From NCBI RefSeq assembly GCF_000013565.1, contig NC_007802.1, positions 2,108,001 to 2,172,000 on the forward strand: a DNA stretch of 64,000 nucleotides, read 5' to 3'. The position numbers and the translations under genes are program-made. The DNA comes from Jannaschia sp. CCS1 (GTDB lineage: Bacteria; Pseudomonadota; Alphaproteobacteria; Rhodobacterales; Rhodobacteraceae). The notes below the pieces were generated by a model. The model saw nothing but the letters and a program-made list of their open reading frames with translations, was not told the DNA's origin and searched no databases. Below, one piece after another: positions 26,301-35,177 of the stretch (positions within the stretch are counted from its first letter, which is position 1; the number at the start of each line of letters is the position of its first letter).

Positions 26301-27093
26301 GCCGCTTATCACAATCGACGCGGGCACCATCGGCTATCGCGACGTGCCCGTGTTCCAGAACCTGACGCTCACCATCCCGAAAGGCGAGGTCACGGCCCTT
26401 TGCGGGCCAAACGGGTGCGGCAAGTCCACTGCGCTTAAAGCGATGCGGGGGCTGTTGCCATTGACGGCGGGGCAGATCCTGATGGATGCCATGCCCTTGG
26501 CACATTGGGACGCGAAGGCGCTGGCCCGTGCGGTCGCGATGTTGGGCCAGACGCCCTCGGCCCCCGAAGAGATGCGCGTGCGCGATCTGGTGGCCTTGGG
26601 GCGCTATGCTCACCGAAGACCCTTCGCTGGCCTTACCGGTTGCGACCACGCAGCCATCGAGGCGGCGATCCGCGCCACGGACATGCACGCGCTGGCCGAT
26701 ACGGCGCTGGCCAATCTGTCCGGCGGCCAGGCGCAAAGGGCTTGGCTGGCTATGGTTTTGGCTCAGCAATCCCCGGTGATTTTCCTGGATGAGCCGACGA
26801 ACCACCTTGATATCACCCACGCTCTCTCCACCCTCTCGCTGGTGCGCACCATGGCACGGGACGCGGGCAAGACCGTGGTGATCGTGTTGCACGATCTGAA
26901 CATGGCCGCGACCTTTGCCGACCGGATCGTGCTGTTTAAGGACGGGAAGATTGCGGCGGACGGCCCCGTCAGGGCGGTTCTGACTGCGGAGACGGTGGAG
27001 GCGGTCTTCGACGTCCGCTGCGCCGTGCTGCAAAGACCGGAAAGTGACTTACCTCTCATCGTGCCCCTGTTTGCGAAGACGATCCGCGACTAA
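26293..27093 (+). CDS. Siderophore ABC transporter ATPase (FecE/FepC type)
   Basis: A 266-residue ATPase: Walker A GPNGCGKS (38-45), signature LSGGQAQRAW, Walker B VIFLDEPTNHLDI and H-loop IVLHDLNMAA. It powers the two FecCD permeases. It is followed after 65 bp by the siderophore-interacting protein. The LDI after Walker B is typical of iron-siderophore ATPases. Confidence 0.9.
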   Translation: MLEPLITIDAGTIGYRDVPVFQNLTLTIPKGEVTALCGPNGCGKSTALKAMRGLLPLTAGQILMDAMPLAHWDAKALARAVAMLGQTPSAPEEMRVRDLVALGRYAHRRPFAGLTGCDHAAIEAAIRATDMHALADTALANLSGGQAQRAWLAMVLAQQSPVIFLDEPTNHLDITHALSTLSLVRTMARDAGKTVVIVLHDLNMAATFADRIVLFKDGKIAADGPVRAVLTAETVEAVFDVRCAVLQRPESDLPLIVPLFAKTIRD

Positions 27094-27158
27094 GGCTCGC
27101 GTTCAATAATTTCATCGGCAGCCCAAAGGCGACCTATTCCAATCGAAAGGACAGACCC

Positions 27159-27992
27159 ATGCCGAACGACCTGACGCCCCCAAAACCCACACCGCAAAAG
27201 CGCATCAGTTGCGTCCTGACCGTATCGCGGGCGTGGCGGGTGACCCCGAACATGATCCGCGTGACCCTGACCGGACCTGAGATCGCCGACATTCCCGCGT
27301 CAATCGCAGGCGGTCATTGCAAAATCCTGTTGCCCGCTGCGGGCCAAAGCCCTGCGGATTTGACGCGCGCCATGGCAGAAGGACCGAAGCCCACCACGCG
27401 GACCTATACGATCCGCCATGCGCGACCCGAGGCCTGTGAGATCGACATTGATTTCGTGGCCCACGGCGACAACGGCCCGGCTTCCGCCTGGGCGGCACGC
27501 GTACAGCCCGGCGACATACTGGGATTTGCCGGTCCGGGCCAGCCGAAATTGACGGACATGACCGCGGATTACTATCTGATTGCCGCCGATATGTCGGCCC
27601 TGCCGGTGGCTCTCGCAGGGTTGGAGGCCTTGCCGAAAGACGCCAAAGGCATCGCGATCTTCGAGGTGCAGAGCGCCGAGGACCGCCAACACATCAACGC
27701 ACCCGCAGGCATCGCGCAGCACTGGCTGATCCATGCCCATCCTGAGGAGCAATCGGCGCAGCAGACGGATTTGATCCAACGGCTCACTCTGCCGGATGGG
27801 CGTATCAAAACACTCGTCGCCGGTGAAACTGGTGTGATCCGCGCGTTGCGGTTGCATCTGCGCGGCGAACGCGCACTGCCGCGAGCGGACGTCTACGCCT
27901 CGGGGTACTGGCGCATCGGCCTGGCGGAGGATCAGCATCAGAAGGTGAAAAATACCGAAGCCGCCGAGGATGAGGCGAAACTGGCGGGATAG
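27159..27992 (+). CDS. Siderophore-interacting protein, ferric-siderophore reductase (SIP/ViuB family)
   Basis: A 277-residue flavoprotein. The N-terminal FAD domain contains MIRVTLTGPEIADI and the FAD-binding TRTYTIRH (near residue 82). The C-terminal NAD(P)-binding SIP domain has YLIAADMSALPVALAGLEALP and ASGYWRIGLAEDQHQ at the end. It releases iron in the cytoplasm by reducing ferric siderophore brought in by the adjacent ABC importer. An AAGGACAG site precedes the ATG. Confidence 0.88.
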   Translation: MPNDLTPPKPTPQKRISCVLTVSRAWRVTPNMIRVTLTGPEIADIPASIAGGHCKILLPAAGQSPADLTRAMAEGPKPTTRTYTIRHARPEACEIDIDFVAHGDNGPASAWAARVQPGDILGFAGPGQPKLTDMTADYYLIAADMSALPVALAGLEALPKDAKGIAIFEVQSAEDRQHINAPAGIAQHWLIHAHPEEQSAQQTDLIQRLTLPDGRIKTLVAGETGVIRALRLHLRGERALPRADVYASGYWRIGLAEDQHQKVKNTEAAEDEAKLAG

Positions 27993-28064
27993 TGCTGGGA
28001 CGCGGGGTGGTGTGGGAGGAGTGCCCGACCCCGGCCGCAATCAGATTGGCACCGCGCAGACGCT

Positions 28065-29057
28065 CTAGCGTCCGCCAAAATTGATCGAAAAGCTGGTTTG
28101 TGCGCCTGTAGGCGGGGGCGGGAAAGGGGCCGCTCTCTGCACGATGGAAAGGCCCGCCTGGTCCAATTCCGGGTTGCCGGAGGATCGGGCGACGGACAAT
28201 CCGGCCAGATGACCACCGCTGCCGATCCGGAACGAGATCACCACATCCGCGCCGGTATGACGGACCCGGGGTCGGCCCGCGCGCGAAATGCGGCGCAGGA
28301 CCTGGCCCGGGTAATTCGCGATGTCCGCAGCGTTGCCCGGTTGCGGCGCGGGTTGCGCGGTGGGGGTCGTTGCCGTTGCAGATGCCGCCTCTGTCCCGAT
28401 GTCGCTGCCGCGCGTGGCATTGTTGGCGGCGTTACCACTCGCTGCGGGCGGAGGTGGAGCCAGGCCTTCGGGCCGGGTGCGCGGGCGTGGGCTGCTGAGC
28501 GGGGTCAGGGCAACCTCATCCTCGGCCACCATGACATCGGTTGGGCTTTCGGCGGCTGTCGGTTGGGCGACCGACGGGGTGGGGGTCACGGTGGGCTGTA
28601 CTGGCACTGGCCGTGAGGGTTGTACGGGGACGACGGCGATGGTCGAGGGCGTTATGGCTGCGGCCACGTCTGCCTCAGCATCGGAAGGCTGTGCGTCCGT
28701 GGGGGCGGCGGTGATCTCAACCTCGACCACATCGGTTATGTCTGGCGCGGCCTCCTCTGATGGATCGACGTCGACCCGGGCCGCATCGGCCAGAATAGGG
28801 ACCCTTGCCGCCTCTGGCGGGTCCACCGGATCCTGCGGCGCATCCTCAACCTCCACTGGCTCTACGACGTCCTGCTCTGCGCGGCCCGGCGTGCCCGCAA
28901 CCATATCCGCGAATGACGACCCGAGGCGGGCGGGCGCGGGATCGCCGCCGCCGTCCAACTCGACCACATCGGGCGCGAAATATCCGGCCCCGGCCAGGTG
29001 GACTCCGCCTGACAGCGCAACAGCAGCCACCACGCCGACGGCACGTGCGCCCTTCAT
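28065..29057 (-). CDS. tonB: TonB-family energy transducer
   Basis: A 330-residue protein with a short N-terminal membrane anchor (VGVVAAVALSGGVHLAGAGYF). A long acidic, Pro/Thr/Ala-rich spacer (about residues 35-240) follows, then a C-terminal TonB domain: YPGQVLRRISRAGRPRV, VVISFRIGSGGHLAGLSVARSSG, LDQAGLSIVQRAAPFPPPP. It transmits proton-motive force from ExbB/ExbD to the outer-membrane receptor. It overlaps the upstream exbD by 4 nt and is convergent with the siderophore reductase gene. Confidence 0.88.
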   Translation of the reverse strand: MKGARAVGVVAAVALSGGVHLAGAGYFAPDVVELDGGGDPAPARLGSSFADMVAGTPGRAEQDVVEPVEVEDAPQDPVDPPEAARVPILADAARVDVDPSEEAAPDITDVVEVEITAAPTDAQPSDAEADVAAAITPSTIAVVPVQPSRPVPVQPTVTPTPSVAQPTAAESPTDVMVAEDEVALTPLSSPRPRTRPEGLAPPPPAASGNAANNATRGSDIGTEAASATATTPTAQPAPQPGNAADIANYPGQVLRRISRAGRPRVRHTGADVVISFRIGSGGHLAGLSVARSSGNPELDQAGLSIVQRAAPFPPPPTGAQTSFSINFGGR

Positions 29058-29428
29058 TCCATGCCCCGTTCGGTCACGATCCAGACCTCTTCCGCACCCG
29101 CCTCGCGCAGGGCGCGGGAGATGGCGACCAGATCAGCGGCGGGCAGGGCGCGGTCCGGCACAAGGCGCGGCGTTGAATCGTCGGCGATGATCTGGGTCAG
29201 GGAAATGGCCTCTCCGTGCATCTCAAGCGTGCCATCGGGCAGGATCACGGCGGCGTCTGGCGGGGCGCGGCCTTCCAACTCGGTCGTGTCCACAAGGGCC
29301 ACGCGCGGGTCCAGCGGCGGCGCGACGGAGCCCGCGATGAGAAAGAAGATCAGCATCAGGAAGACCACGTTGATGAGCGCAATCGTAGGTTCGCGGACCT
29401 GTTTGACGGGCGGGCGGCGCAGCGACAT
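29054..29428 (-). CDS. exbD: ExbD-family biopolymer transport protein (1)
   Basis: A 124-residue protein with a single N-terminal helix (INVVFLMLIFFLIAGSV) and a periplasmic domain. The usual proton-carrying Asp of ExbD (in LIDVIF) is Asn here (LINVVF), and this copy has a shorter, divergent anchor. So it may be a structural partner of the second ExbD that carries the Asp. It overlaps tonB by 4 nt and follows the other exbD after 4 bp. Confidence 0.82.
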   Translation of the reverse strand: MSLRRPPVKQVREPTIALINVVFLMLIFFLIAGSVAPPLDPRVALVDTTELEGRAPPDAAVILPDGTLEMHGEAISLTQIIADDSTPRLVPDRALPAADLVAISRALREAGAEEVWIVTERGME

Positions 29429-29432
29429 GGGG

Positions 29433-29819
29433 CTAGTCCAGCACGGTGACGGACAGGTCCGGCACGGAAGCCAAGGCCACCAGCAGATCGACCAGGCGCT
29501 GAGACGTCACATCATCGGCGGCACTGACCAGCAGAGTGGCTCCGTCGGCGCGCTGTGCGTCGATGGCGGAGGGCAGGGCGGAGAGGGTAACCGCCGTGCC
29601 ATTAAGCGATACGGTCTCCGCCGCAAGGGTCAGGAACAGGGGTGCGGCATCGGTGGGCCCGCCCGTGCCGGATCCTGCTGCGGATAGCTGAATTTCCGAG
29701 AACCGGGTAAAGGTGGAGGTCAGCATGAAGAACAGCAGCAGAAGAAAGATGACGTCGATCAGGGACGTCATCGACAAGGCGCGTCGGCGGTAGGGGGCGG
29801 CTTTAACGGGCATGGGCAT
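29433..29819 (-). CDS. exbD: ExbD-family biopolymer transport protein (2)
   Basis: A 128-residue ExbD with the canonical helix SLIDVIFLLLLFFMLTSTF, including the conserved proton-path Asp (near residue 22), followed by a periplasmic domain ending in LSVTVLD. It overlaps the exbB gene by 17 bp. Two different ExbD subunits in one operon, only one with the Asp, suggest a heteromeric motor. Confidence 0.86.
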   Translation of the reverse strand: MPMPVKAAPYRRRALSMTSLIDVIFLLLLFFMLTSTFTRFSEIQLSAAGSGTGGPTDAAPLFLTLAAETVSLNGTAVTLSALPSAIDAQRADGATLLVSAADDVTSQRLVDLLVALASVPDLSVTVLD

Positions 29820-30489
29820 TGAGGATCGGGAGGGGCGTGCATTCGGGGGCCTCGGGGCCCGCGACAGGGCAGAAGGCGCGCGTGATCATGCTGTCGGCCA
29901 GCGCGCGCTCGGCCTGCATACGCGTCTCAAACCATGTCAGGATCAGCGAGGTCGGCATGGCGACGCCCAGGCCCGCGGCGGTTGTCATCAATGCCACCCA
30001 GATGCCACCGGCCAGGATCGACGGGTCCACCGCATCGCCGGCCGATTGCAGGGCCTGGAATGCATCGATCATACCCAGAACAGTGCCGAACAGGCCCAGA
30101 AGTGGCGCGATTTGCGCGATGGAGTCCAGCATGCGAAACCCCTTTTCCAGATGGTCCAGACGCTCGGACGCTTCAACCTCCACGCGGGCGCGGAAGCCGG
30201 TGTCGGCGCGCATGTCTGCCATCCGGTCCATGAGGCTTTCAAAAACCGGCGCCAGATGATTGCGGCTTTCGCCCGCCAATTGCCGTGCTTCGGCCCGGTC
30301 CCCTCTGTCCAGCGCCGCACCCGCCCGGATCAGACGGCTGTGCCGCCCAACGCCCGCGCGCAGGAATTGAGCGGCCTTGTAGATGATCAAAGACAAAGCG
30401 ACCAAGGACATCCCCAGAAGAAGGGCGACGACGGGCCCGCCAAGGGATACGAGCCCGCTGATATTGGACAAAGCCGTCTCGAACATCAT
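29803..30489 (-). CDS. exbB: ExbB/TolQ-family proton channel protein
   Basis: A 228-residue MotA/TolQ/ExbB protein with three membrane helices: VVALLLGMSLVALSLIIYKAAQFL near the N-terminus and the diagnostic pair IAQIAPLLGLFGTVLGMIDAF and IWVALMTTAAGLGVAMPTSLIL. It assembles the motor that energises TonB. It overlaps the periplasmic protein gene upstream (ATGA) and exbD downstream. Confidence 0.9.
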   Translation of the reverse strand: MMFETALSNISGLVSLGGPVVALLLGMSLVALSLIIYKAAQFLRAGVGRHSRLIRAGAALDRGDRAEARQLAGESRNHLAPVFESLMDRMADMRADTGFRARVEVEASERLDHLEKGFRMLDSIAQIAPLLGLFGTVLGMIDAFQALQSAGDAVDPSILAGGIWVALMTTAAGLGVAMPTSLILTWFETRMQAERALADSMITRAFCPVAGPEAPECTPLPILNAHAR

Positions 30490-30905
30490 CCGATCACCTC
30501 CACGCTGTCCACGCGGCTGACCGGCGATAGCGCGCCTTCACACATGGTGGCGTCCAGCCCATCCCCCGTGCAGGTGTCCACGCCGTTGAACAGGACCCGC
30601 CCCAGATCTTCACACGCCAGACCCGGCATATCGAATTCCCGCACACGGGGGCGCGCGGTGGGCAGCGTGCCCATGTCGAACAGCGTCAGCCGTTCCACCC
30701 CGCCTTGGGTCGTGAACAACACCGTCTCGAACACGATCTGCGCCACGTCCACATCCATGTTGTTCTGGGCCATGAAGGTCAGGCGGCACGCACCCTCCAG
30801 GGGGACGATACGGTTCAATTCGATGATCAGCGGCCTCGGGGCCTCCTGTGCCGCAACCCCCAGAGGGAGGGCTGCGATGAGGGTTGCGGTCAGGAACGCG
30901 CGCAT
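30486..30905 (-). CDS. Periplasmic protein encoded with the heme receptor and Ton motor
   Basis: A 139-residue product with a signal peptide (FLTATLIAALPLGVAA, cleavage near residue 19). The mature domain has cysteines in GACRLTF, LACEDL, DTCTGD and TMCEGA, likely forming two disulfides. I do not recognise a family. The start overlaps the receptor stop by 1 nt (TGATG) and the stop overlaps exbB, so it is translationally coupled between receptor and motor. It may assist receptor-Ton communication. A frame start four codons earlier is possible. Confidence 0.75.
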   Translation of the reverse strand: MRAFLTATLIAALPLGVAAQEAPRPLIIELNRIVPLEGACRLTFMAQNNMDVDVAQIVFETVLFTTQGGVERLTLFDMGTLPTARPRVREFDMPGLACEDLGRVLFNGVDTCTGDGLDATMCEGALSPVSRVDSVEVIG

Positions 30906-32977
30906 CAGAAGTTCCACACCCGCGCGACCGTCAGGCGGCCCGTCATGCCGCGTCCGGGGTCACCGTCCAGCGCGTTAGTGTAGGTGCGGTCAAAGACGTT
31001 ATCGATGCCCGCGCGAAACTCCAGCCCTTCCAGCGCCCCGTCTTGTGGGGCCCAGCTGGCGAACAGATCGTGCGTGGCGTAGCCGGCAAAGACGTTGTCG
31101 TTGACCACGCCGCGCGACACCGTGTCGGCATAGTCGATGTCGGCGAAGGCGTTCATTCGCCAGCCGTATTCGATGCCAAGATCCGCATTCCGTCCGCCGA
31201 GGGTGAGGGACAGCGTGTCCTGGGGCAGTTGGCTCCAGACCTCATCGTCGGTCAGGTTGGTGCCCTCGATGACCGACAGGGACAGGTTGCTGAACCACCG
31301 TTCCGACACATAGGCGGCTTCGAGTTCAACGCCGTATATCTCGGCCTCGGCGATGTTGCGATGATACGGCGTACCGGCCCGGCTATCGCGTTCAATCAGA
31401 TCCTCGACGTAGGAATAGTAAGCCGTAATGCGCGCATCGAATGCATCGTCGGCGTTCAGCAGACCGGCGCGGGAGTAGGTGAAGCCCAACTCGATGGAGC
31501 GTGCGTTCTCCGGGTCCAGATCTGTGGCGGGCGTCTCACCGTCGCGGGTGTCGTACGAGTAGAGCTCATCCAGGTTCGGCGCGCGCTGCGTCTGGGCGAT
31601 GGAGCCGAAGACGCCCCATTGGTCCGAGATATCGTAGGTGAAGGCGATCTTGGGCGAGAAGGAGATGACCTCGACCTCTTCGCGGCTGTCGAGCGCTGTG
31701 CCCCCATTGTCGTCACCGGGTGTGTTCAGGGCATATTCCAGACGCATGCCGGGCACGACGGTCAGGCCGTTGCCGAAATCCATCTCGGCCTGAGCAAAAA
31801 TGGCGGCGCGCATGGAGGTACCTTCGGGGTGGAACTCGATGAAGGTTGAGGTCTGGGCCTCGGCCTCTCTGACCTGTTGGGCCAATGTAGCCCCGTAGAT
31901 CAGCGTCGTGTCGATCCCGCCCAGGGTGATGTCTCTGGTCACCCGACCGTCGAGCGATATGGTGCTGTAGCCATAGTCCGTATCCTCGAACAACACGCTG
32001 GAGCTGGGGAAGGTGGCCTCCCAATCGCTTTGCTCCACGTCGGTGTCGGAATAGGCCAGCGTCATTTCCAGATCGCCAAACGCTTCGACCGAGTTGTAGA
32101 TCATCGAAAAGGTCTGGTCCCGGGTGCGGCGGTCGATGTTGCCGAAACCGTCCGATCCGGTTTGCGAATAGGACGTGTCATCCAGATCGCTGTTCCAGGT
32201 CTCGTAGATGAACCTGACTGACCGGCTCGCGTCAAAGCTGTAGGTCGCGCTGATCAGAGCCGAGGCGCTGTCAAACGCAGAGCCCTCAATCGTGTCGCCG
32301 TCACCGTCCACGTAGTCGTCGGCCTCGCGGTAGTTCAGGTTTGTGAAGACCTCCCAATTGTCGCCCAATCGCGTGGCGTAGCGCAGGGCGACATTGCCGC
32401 CTTCGCCGTTCGTCTCGGCACCCAGAGAGAAGCGGAACTGGCTGGTTTGGCCCTCGGTCAGATAGTCAGAGGCGTCGCAGGTCTCGAACCGGATCACGCC
32501 GCCGATGGCACCTGACCCGTAAAGCGTGGCCGAGGCGGGGCCTCGCAGAACCTCGATGTTGCAGTACAGGTTGGGGTCCGAGAAGAACGATCCCATCCGG
32601 TATTGCTCATAATACTGCGTCGCGCCGTCTTGTAGCACGACCACGCGCCCCTCATCGCCCGCGGGCACCTCTCCCCAGCCACGGATGTTGAAGGTTTGCC
32701 CTAACACGCGGTCCGATCCGATGGCCTGCACACCCGGCACGCCGTCGAAGAATTCGCCGATGGTCGCGGCCTGCTGACGCTCGATCTCTTCCTGGTCGAT
32801 GACGGTTACGGCCTGCGGTGTGTCCAGCGCCACCTGATCGGTGCCCCAGCCTAGAATGATCCGTCCCAGTGGCGTTGTTGTGTCCTGTGCGTATCCCGGT
32901 GCGGCCAAGACGGCCAATGCCGCGGCCATGGCCGTCGACGGCCCAAGACACGCGTGTCCCATGCGGTATGACATCAT
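30905..32977 (-). CDS. TonB-dependent outer-membrane receptor, heme-type
   Basis: A 690-residue receptor. It has a signal peptide (about residues 1-31), a plug domain (TPQAVTVIDQEEIERQQ, IRGWGEVPAG, VEVLRGPASATLYGSGAIGGVIRF variant) and a 22-strand barrel rich in aromatic repeats. The C-terminus ends in VARVWNF, a terminal Phe as needed for barrel insertion. The neighbouring hmu genes suggest heme or a heme-protein as ligand, but no FRAP/NPNL motif was confirmed. The frame extends to 33292. ATGs at 32977 and 32974 follow GAGGGGGG and precede the signal peptide. It is divergent from hmuS. Confidence 0.87.
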   Translation of the reverse strand: MMSYRMGHACLGPSTAMAAALAVLAAPGYAQDTTTPLGRIILGWGTDQVALDTPQAVTVIDQEEIERQQAATIGEFFDGVPGVQAIGSDRVLGQTFNIRGWGEVPAGDEGRVVVLQDGATQYYEQYRMGSFFSDPNLYCNIEVLRGPASATLYGSGAIGGVIRFETCDASDYLTEGQTSQFRFSLGAETNGEGGNVALRYATRLGDNWEVFTNLNYREADDYVDGDGDTIEGSAFDSASALISATYSFDASRSVRFIYETWNSDLDDTSYSQTGSDGFGNIDRRTRDQTFSMIYNSVEAFGDLEMTLAYSDTDVEQSDWEATFPSSSVLFEDTDYGYSTISLDGRVTRDITLGGIDTTLIYGATLAQQVREAEAQTSTFIEFHPEGTSMRAAIFAQAEMDFGNGLTVVPGMRLEYALNTPGDDNGGTALDSREEVEVISFSPKIAFTYDISDQWGVFGSIAQTQRAPNLDELYSYDTRDGETPATDLDPENARSIELGFTYSRAGLLNADDAFDARITAYYSYVEDLIERDSRAGTPYHRNIAEAEIYGVELEAAYVSERWFSNLSLSVIEGTNLTDDEVWSQLPQDTLSLTLGGRNADLGIEYGWRMNAFADIDYADTVSRGVVNDNVFAGYATHDLFASWAPQDGALEGLEFRAGIDNVFDRTYTNALDGDPGRGMTGRLTVARVWNF

Positions 32978-33230
32978 ACCCCCCTCATGCGTTTGCTGTT
33001 TTGAAGTGGTGCTTGCCGGTCGTTCCAGCTGGCAGATCGTGGGGGTATGCGCGGCAAAGTGACCGGCGTGAACCTGCGATACTTGCGGTTGATATGGTAT
33101 CCGACTAAAAGCGTCAACAATAGCGATGCAGCCAAGTTGCCGCAGTTGCAAATGTGCCAGCCCCGGCCTCCGATGCGGAGGTGTGAGCAAGCCTCTTTTC
33201 CGTTCACATTCAACGATATGAGGCGCAGAC

Positions 33231-34286
33231 ATGGGCGCAGATACACTTCTTTCCGCCACCGGCATTCGGGCGGCGATTGCCGACAACCCCAAGACCCGCC
33301 CCCGTGATCTGGCCGATACGCTCGGGGTGCCGGAGGCCGCGTTGCTGGCGGCGCAGATCGGCTATGGGGGCGTTCCGATGGTCGCTGACACCACCAAGCT
33401 GATCCCCGCGATTTGCACCCTGGGAGAGGTCATGGCCCTGACCCGCAATGACAGCGCGGTGCACGAGAAGATCGGCGTATACGACAATTTCCACCCCGGC
33501 GATCATGCGTCGTCTGTGTTGACGGCGGACATCGACCTGCGCCTGTTCTCGCGTCACTGGGTCCATGCATTCGCGATGGAGAAAGAGGTGGACGGGACCG
33601 TCCGCCGCTCCGTTCAGGTGTTCGATGCGGCGGGGGACGCGGTGCACAAGGTGATCCTGCGCGAGCGGTCCAATATCGCGATGTGGGACGTTATGCTGCG
33701 CGATCTGGAGGGGCCTGACGCCACGCCGGTGTTTGAAGATCGTACCCCGCCCGAGGCCCCGACGGGCGACCTCGAGAAGGCCGATATCCTGCGCGCGGAA
33801 TGGAGTAAGATGACCGACACGCATCAATTCATGCGTCTGACATCAAAGCTGAAGATGAACCGCCTGGGTGCCTACCGCATCGCGGGTGCCCCCCATGTCG
33901 TGGCGCTGGCCCCGTCAGCCATGACCGCAGCCCTTGAGGCGATGGCCGAGGGCGGCGTGCCGATCATGATGTTCGTGGGCAATCGCGGCTGCATCCAGAT
34001 CCACTCCGGTCCGATCCACAAGCTGGTGCCGATGGGGCCATGGCAAAACGTGATGGACCCCGGCTTCAACCTGCATCTGCGCGCCGATCACGTGGCGGAG
34101 GTCTGGCTGGTCAACAAACCGACAAAGCGCGGCCCCGCAATATCCGTCGAGGCGTTCGATGCCCGTGGTGCGCTGATCCTGCAATGCTTCGCCTACCGCA
34201 AAGAGGGGCAGGGGGACAATGTCGCAAACTTCCGCGCACTTACCGAAACCCTTCCACGCCTGGCCCAATCGGAGGAAGTGGCATGA
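33231..34286 (+). CDS. hmuS: Heme-degrading/heme chaperone protein HmuS (ChuS/HemS family)
   Basis: A 351-residue protein with two repeated halves typical of HemS: IRAAIADNPKTRPRDLADTLGVPEAAL at the start, then GVYDNFHPGDHASSVLTADIDLRLF and GNRGCIQIHSGPIHKLVPMGPWQNVMDPGFNLHLR. HmuS binds heme from HmuUV and in some bacteria degrades it or hands it to a heme oxygenase. A possible stem with arms CCTCCG/CGGAGG sits 50 bp upstream (33167-33181) in its leader. The stop overlaps hmuT (ATGA). Confidence 0.9.
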   Translation: MGADTLLSATGIRAAIADNPKTRPRDLADTLGVPEAALLAAQIGYGGVPMVADTTKLIPAICTLGEVMALTRNDSAVHEKIGVYDNFHPGDHASSVLTADIDLRLFSRHWVHAFAMEKEVDGTVRRSVQVFDAAGDAVHKVILRERSNIAMWDVMLRDLEGPDATPVFEDRTPPEAPTGDLEKADILRAEWSKMTDTHQFMRLTSKLKMNRLGAYRIAGAPHVVALAPSAMTAALEAMAEGGVPIMMFVGNRGCIQIHSGPIHKLVPMGPWQNVMDPGFNLHLRADHVAEVWLVNKPTKRGPAISVEAFDARGALILQCFAYRKEGQGDNVANFRALTETLPRLAQSEEVA

Positions 34287-35173
34287 GCCTCGGTTCCCGC
34301 TTTTCCCTCAGACGCCTTACGCCCGGCGGCCTTGCCCTGATCATGGCGTTTGGCCTTTTCGCAGCCTTCGTCGCGGGCCCCGCGCGTGCGCAGGATGATC
34401 CGCCTCGCGTCGTTGCCGTTGGCGGCTCCATCACGGAAATCATCTATGCCCTTGGGATGGAGGATCTGCTGGTCGCCCGCGACACGACATCCAGCTGGCC
34501 CGCAGAGGTTGAGGCACTGCCTGACGTGGGCTACATGCGCGCGCTGTCGCCCGAGGGTGTTTTGTCCGTGCGCCCGGACCTGATCATCGCCGAGGAGGGG
34601 GCTGGCCCGCCCGAGACGATTGAGGTGCTGGCTGACGCGGAGATCGAGTTCATCACCGTGCCCGAAAGCTATGATGCCGTGGGCGTGCGCCTGAAGATCA
34701 TCGCCGTTGCAGAGGCGTTGGGTGTGCGTGAAGACGGCGTCGCCTTGGCCGACCGGATCGAGGCCGATTTGTCTGAGGCTGTCGCGGCCATTTCCGGTGA
34801 CGCGCCCCGCGTGATGTTCATCCTGTCCATGGAGGGCGGGCGCATCATGGCCTCCGGCACGGGCACCGCTGCAGATGGCATCATTAACTTGGCAGGTGGG
34901 GAGAATGCCGTCTCGGCGTTCGAGGGTTATAGTCCGCTCACTGATGAAGCCGTCCTCTCCGCTGCCCCGGATGTGATCTTGATGATGGATCGCGGCGGCG
35001 ACCATTCGGCGGGCAACGCCGATCTCTTCGCCCATCCGGCCCTGGGTCTGACACCGGCCGCCGAGGCCGATAGCGTTGTGCGGATCAACGGGTTGCTTCT
35101 TCTCGGGTTTGGTCCCCGCACGCCGGAGGCTGTCGCGCGGCTGTCGGCGGCGCTTGGCACCGTCGGGGGCTAG
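34283..35173 (+). CDS. hmuT: Hemin ABC transporter periplasmic binding protein
   Basis: A 296-residue exported protein with a long signal peptide (about residues 1-36, ending GPARAQDD). The class-III binding-protein body has RVVAVGGSITEIIYALGMEDLLVA, GYMRALSPEGVLSVRPDLIIA and a C-terminal LLLLGFGPRTPEAVARL. It delivers heme to HmuUV. The frame begins upstream at 34040. The ATG overlapping the hmuS stop is the proper start. Confidence 0.9.
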   Translation: MSLGSRFSLRRLTPGGLALIMAFGLFAAFVAGPARAQDDPPRVVAVGGSITEIIYALGMEDLLVARDTTSSWPAEVEALPDVGYMRALSPEGVLSVRPDLIIAEEGAGPPETIEVLADAEIEFITVPESYDAVGVRLKIIAVAEALGVREDGVALADRIEADLSEAVAAISGDAPRVMFILSMEGGRIMASGTGTAADGIINLAGGENAVSAFEGYSPLTDEAVLSAAPDVILMMDRGGDHSAGNADLFAHPALGLTPAAEADSVVRINGLLLLGFGPRTPEAVARLSAALGTVGG

Positions 35174-35177
35174 GATC

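Noticed and set aside
30486-30905. Fifth member of the four-cysteine family near the Ton genes
   Set aside because: It has four cysteines but at different spacing (C40 and three in the C-terminal half), lacking the C-x5-C-x5-C start.
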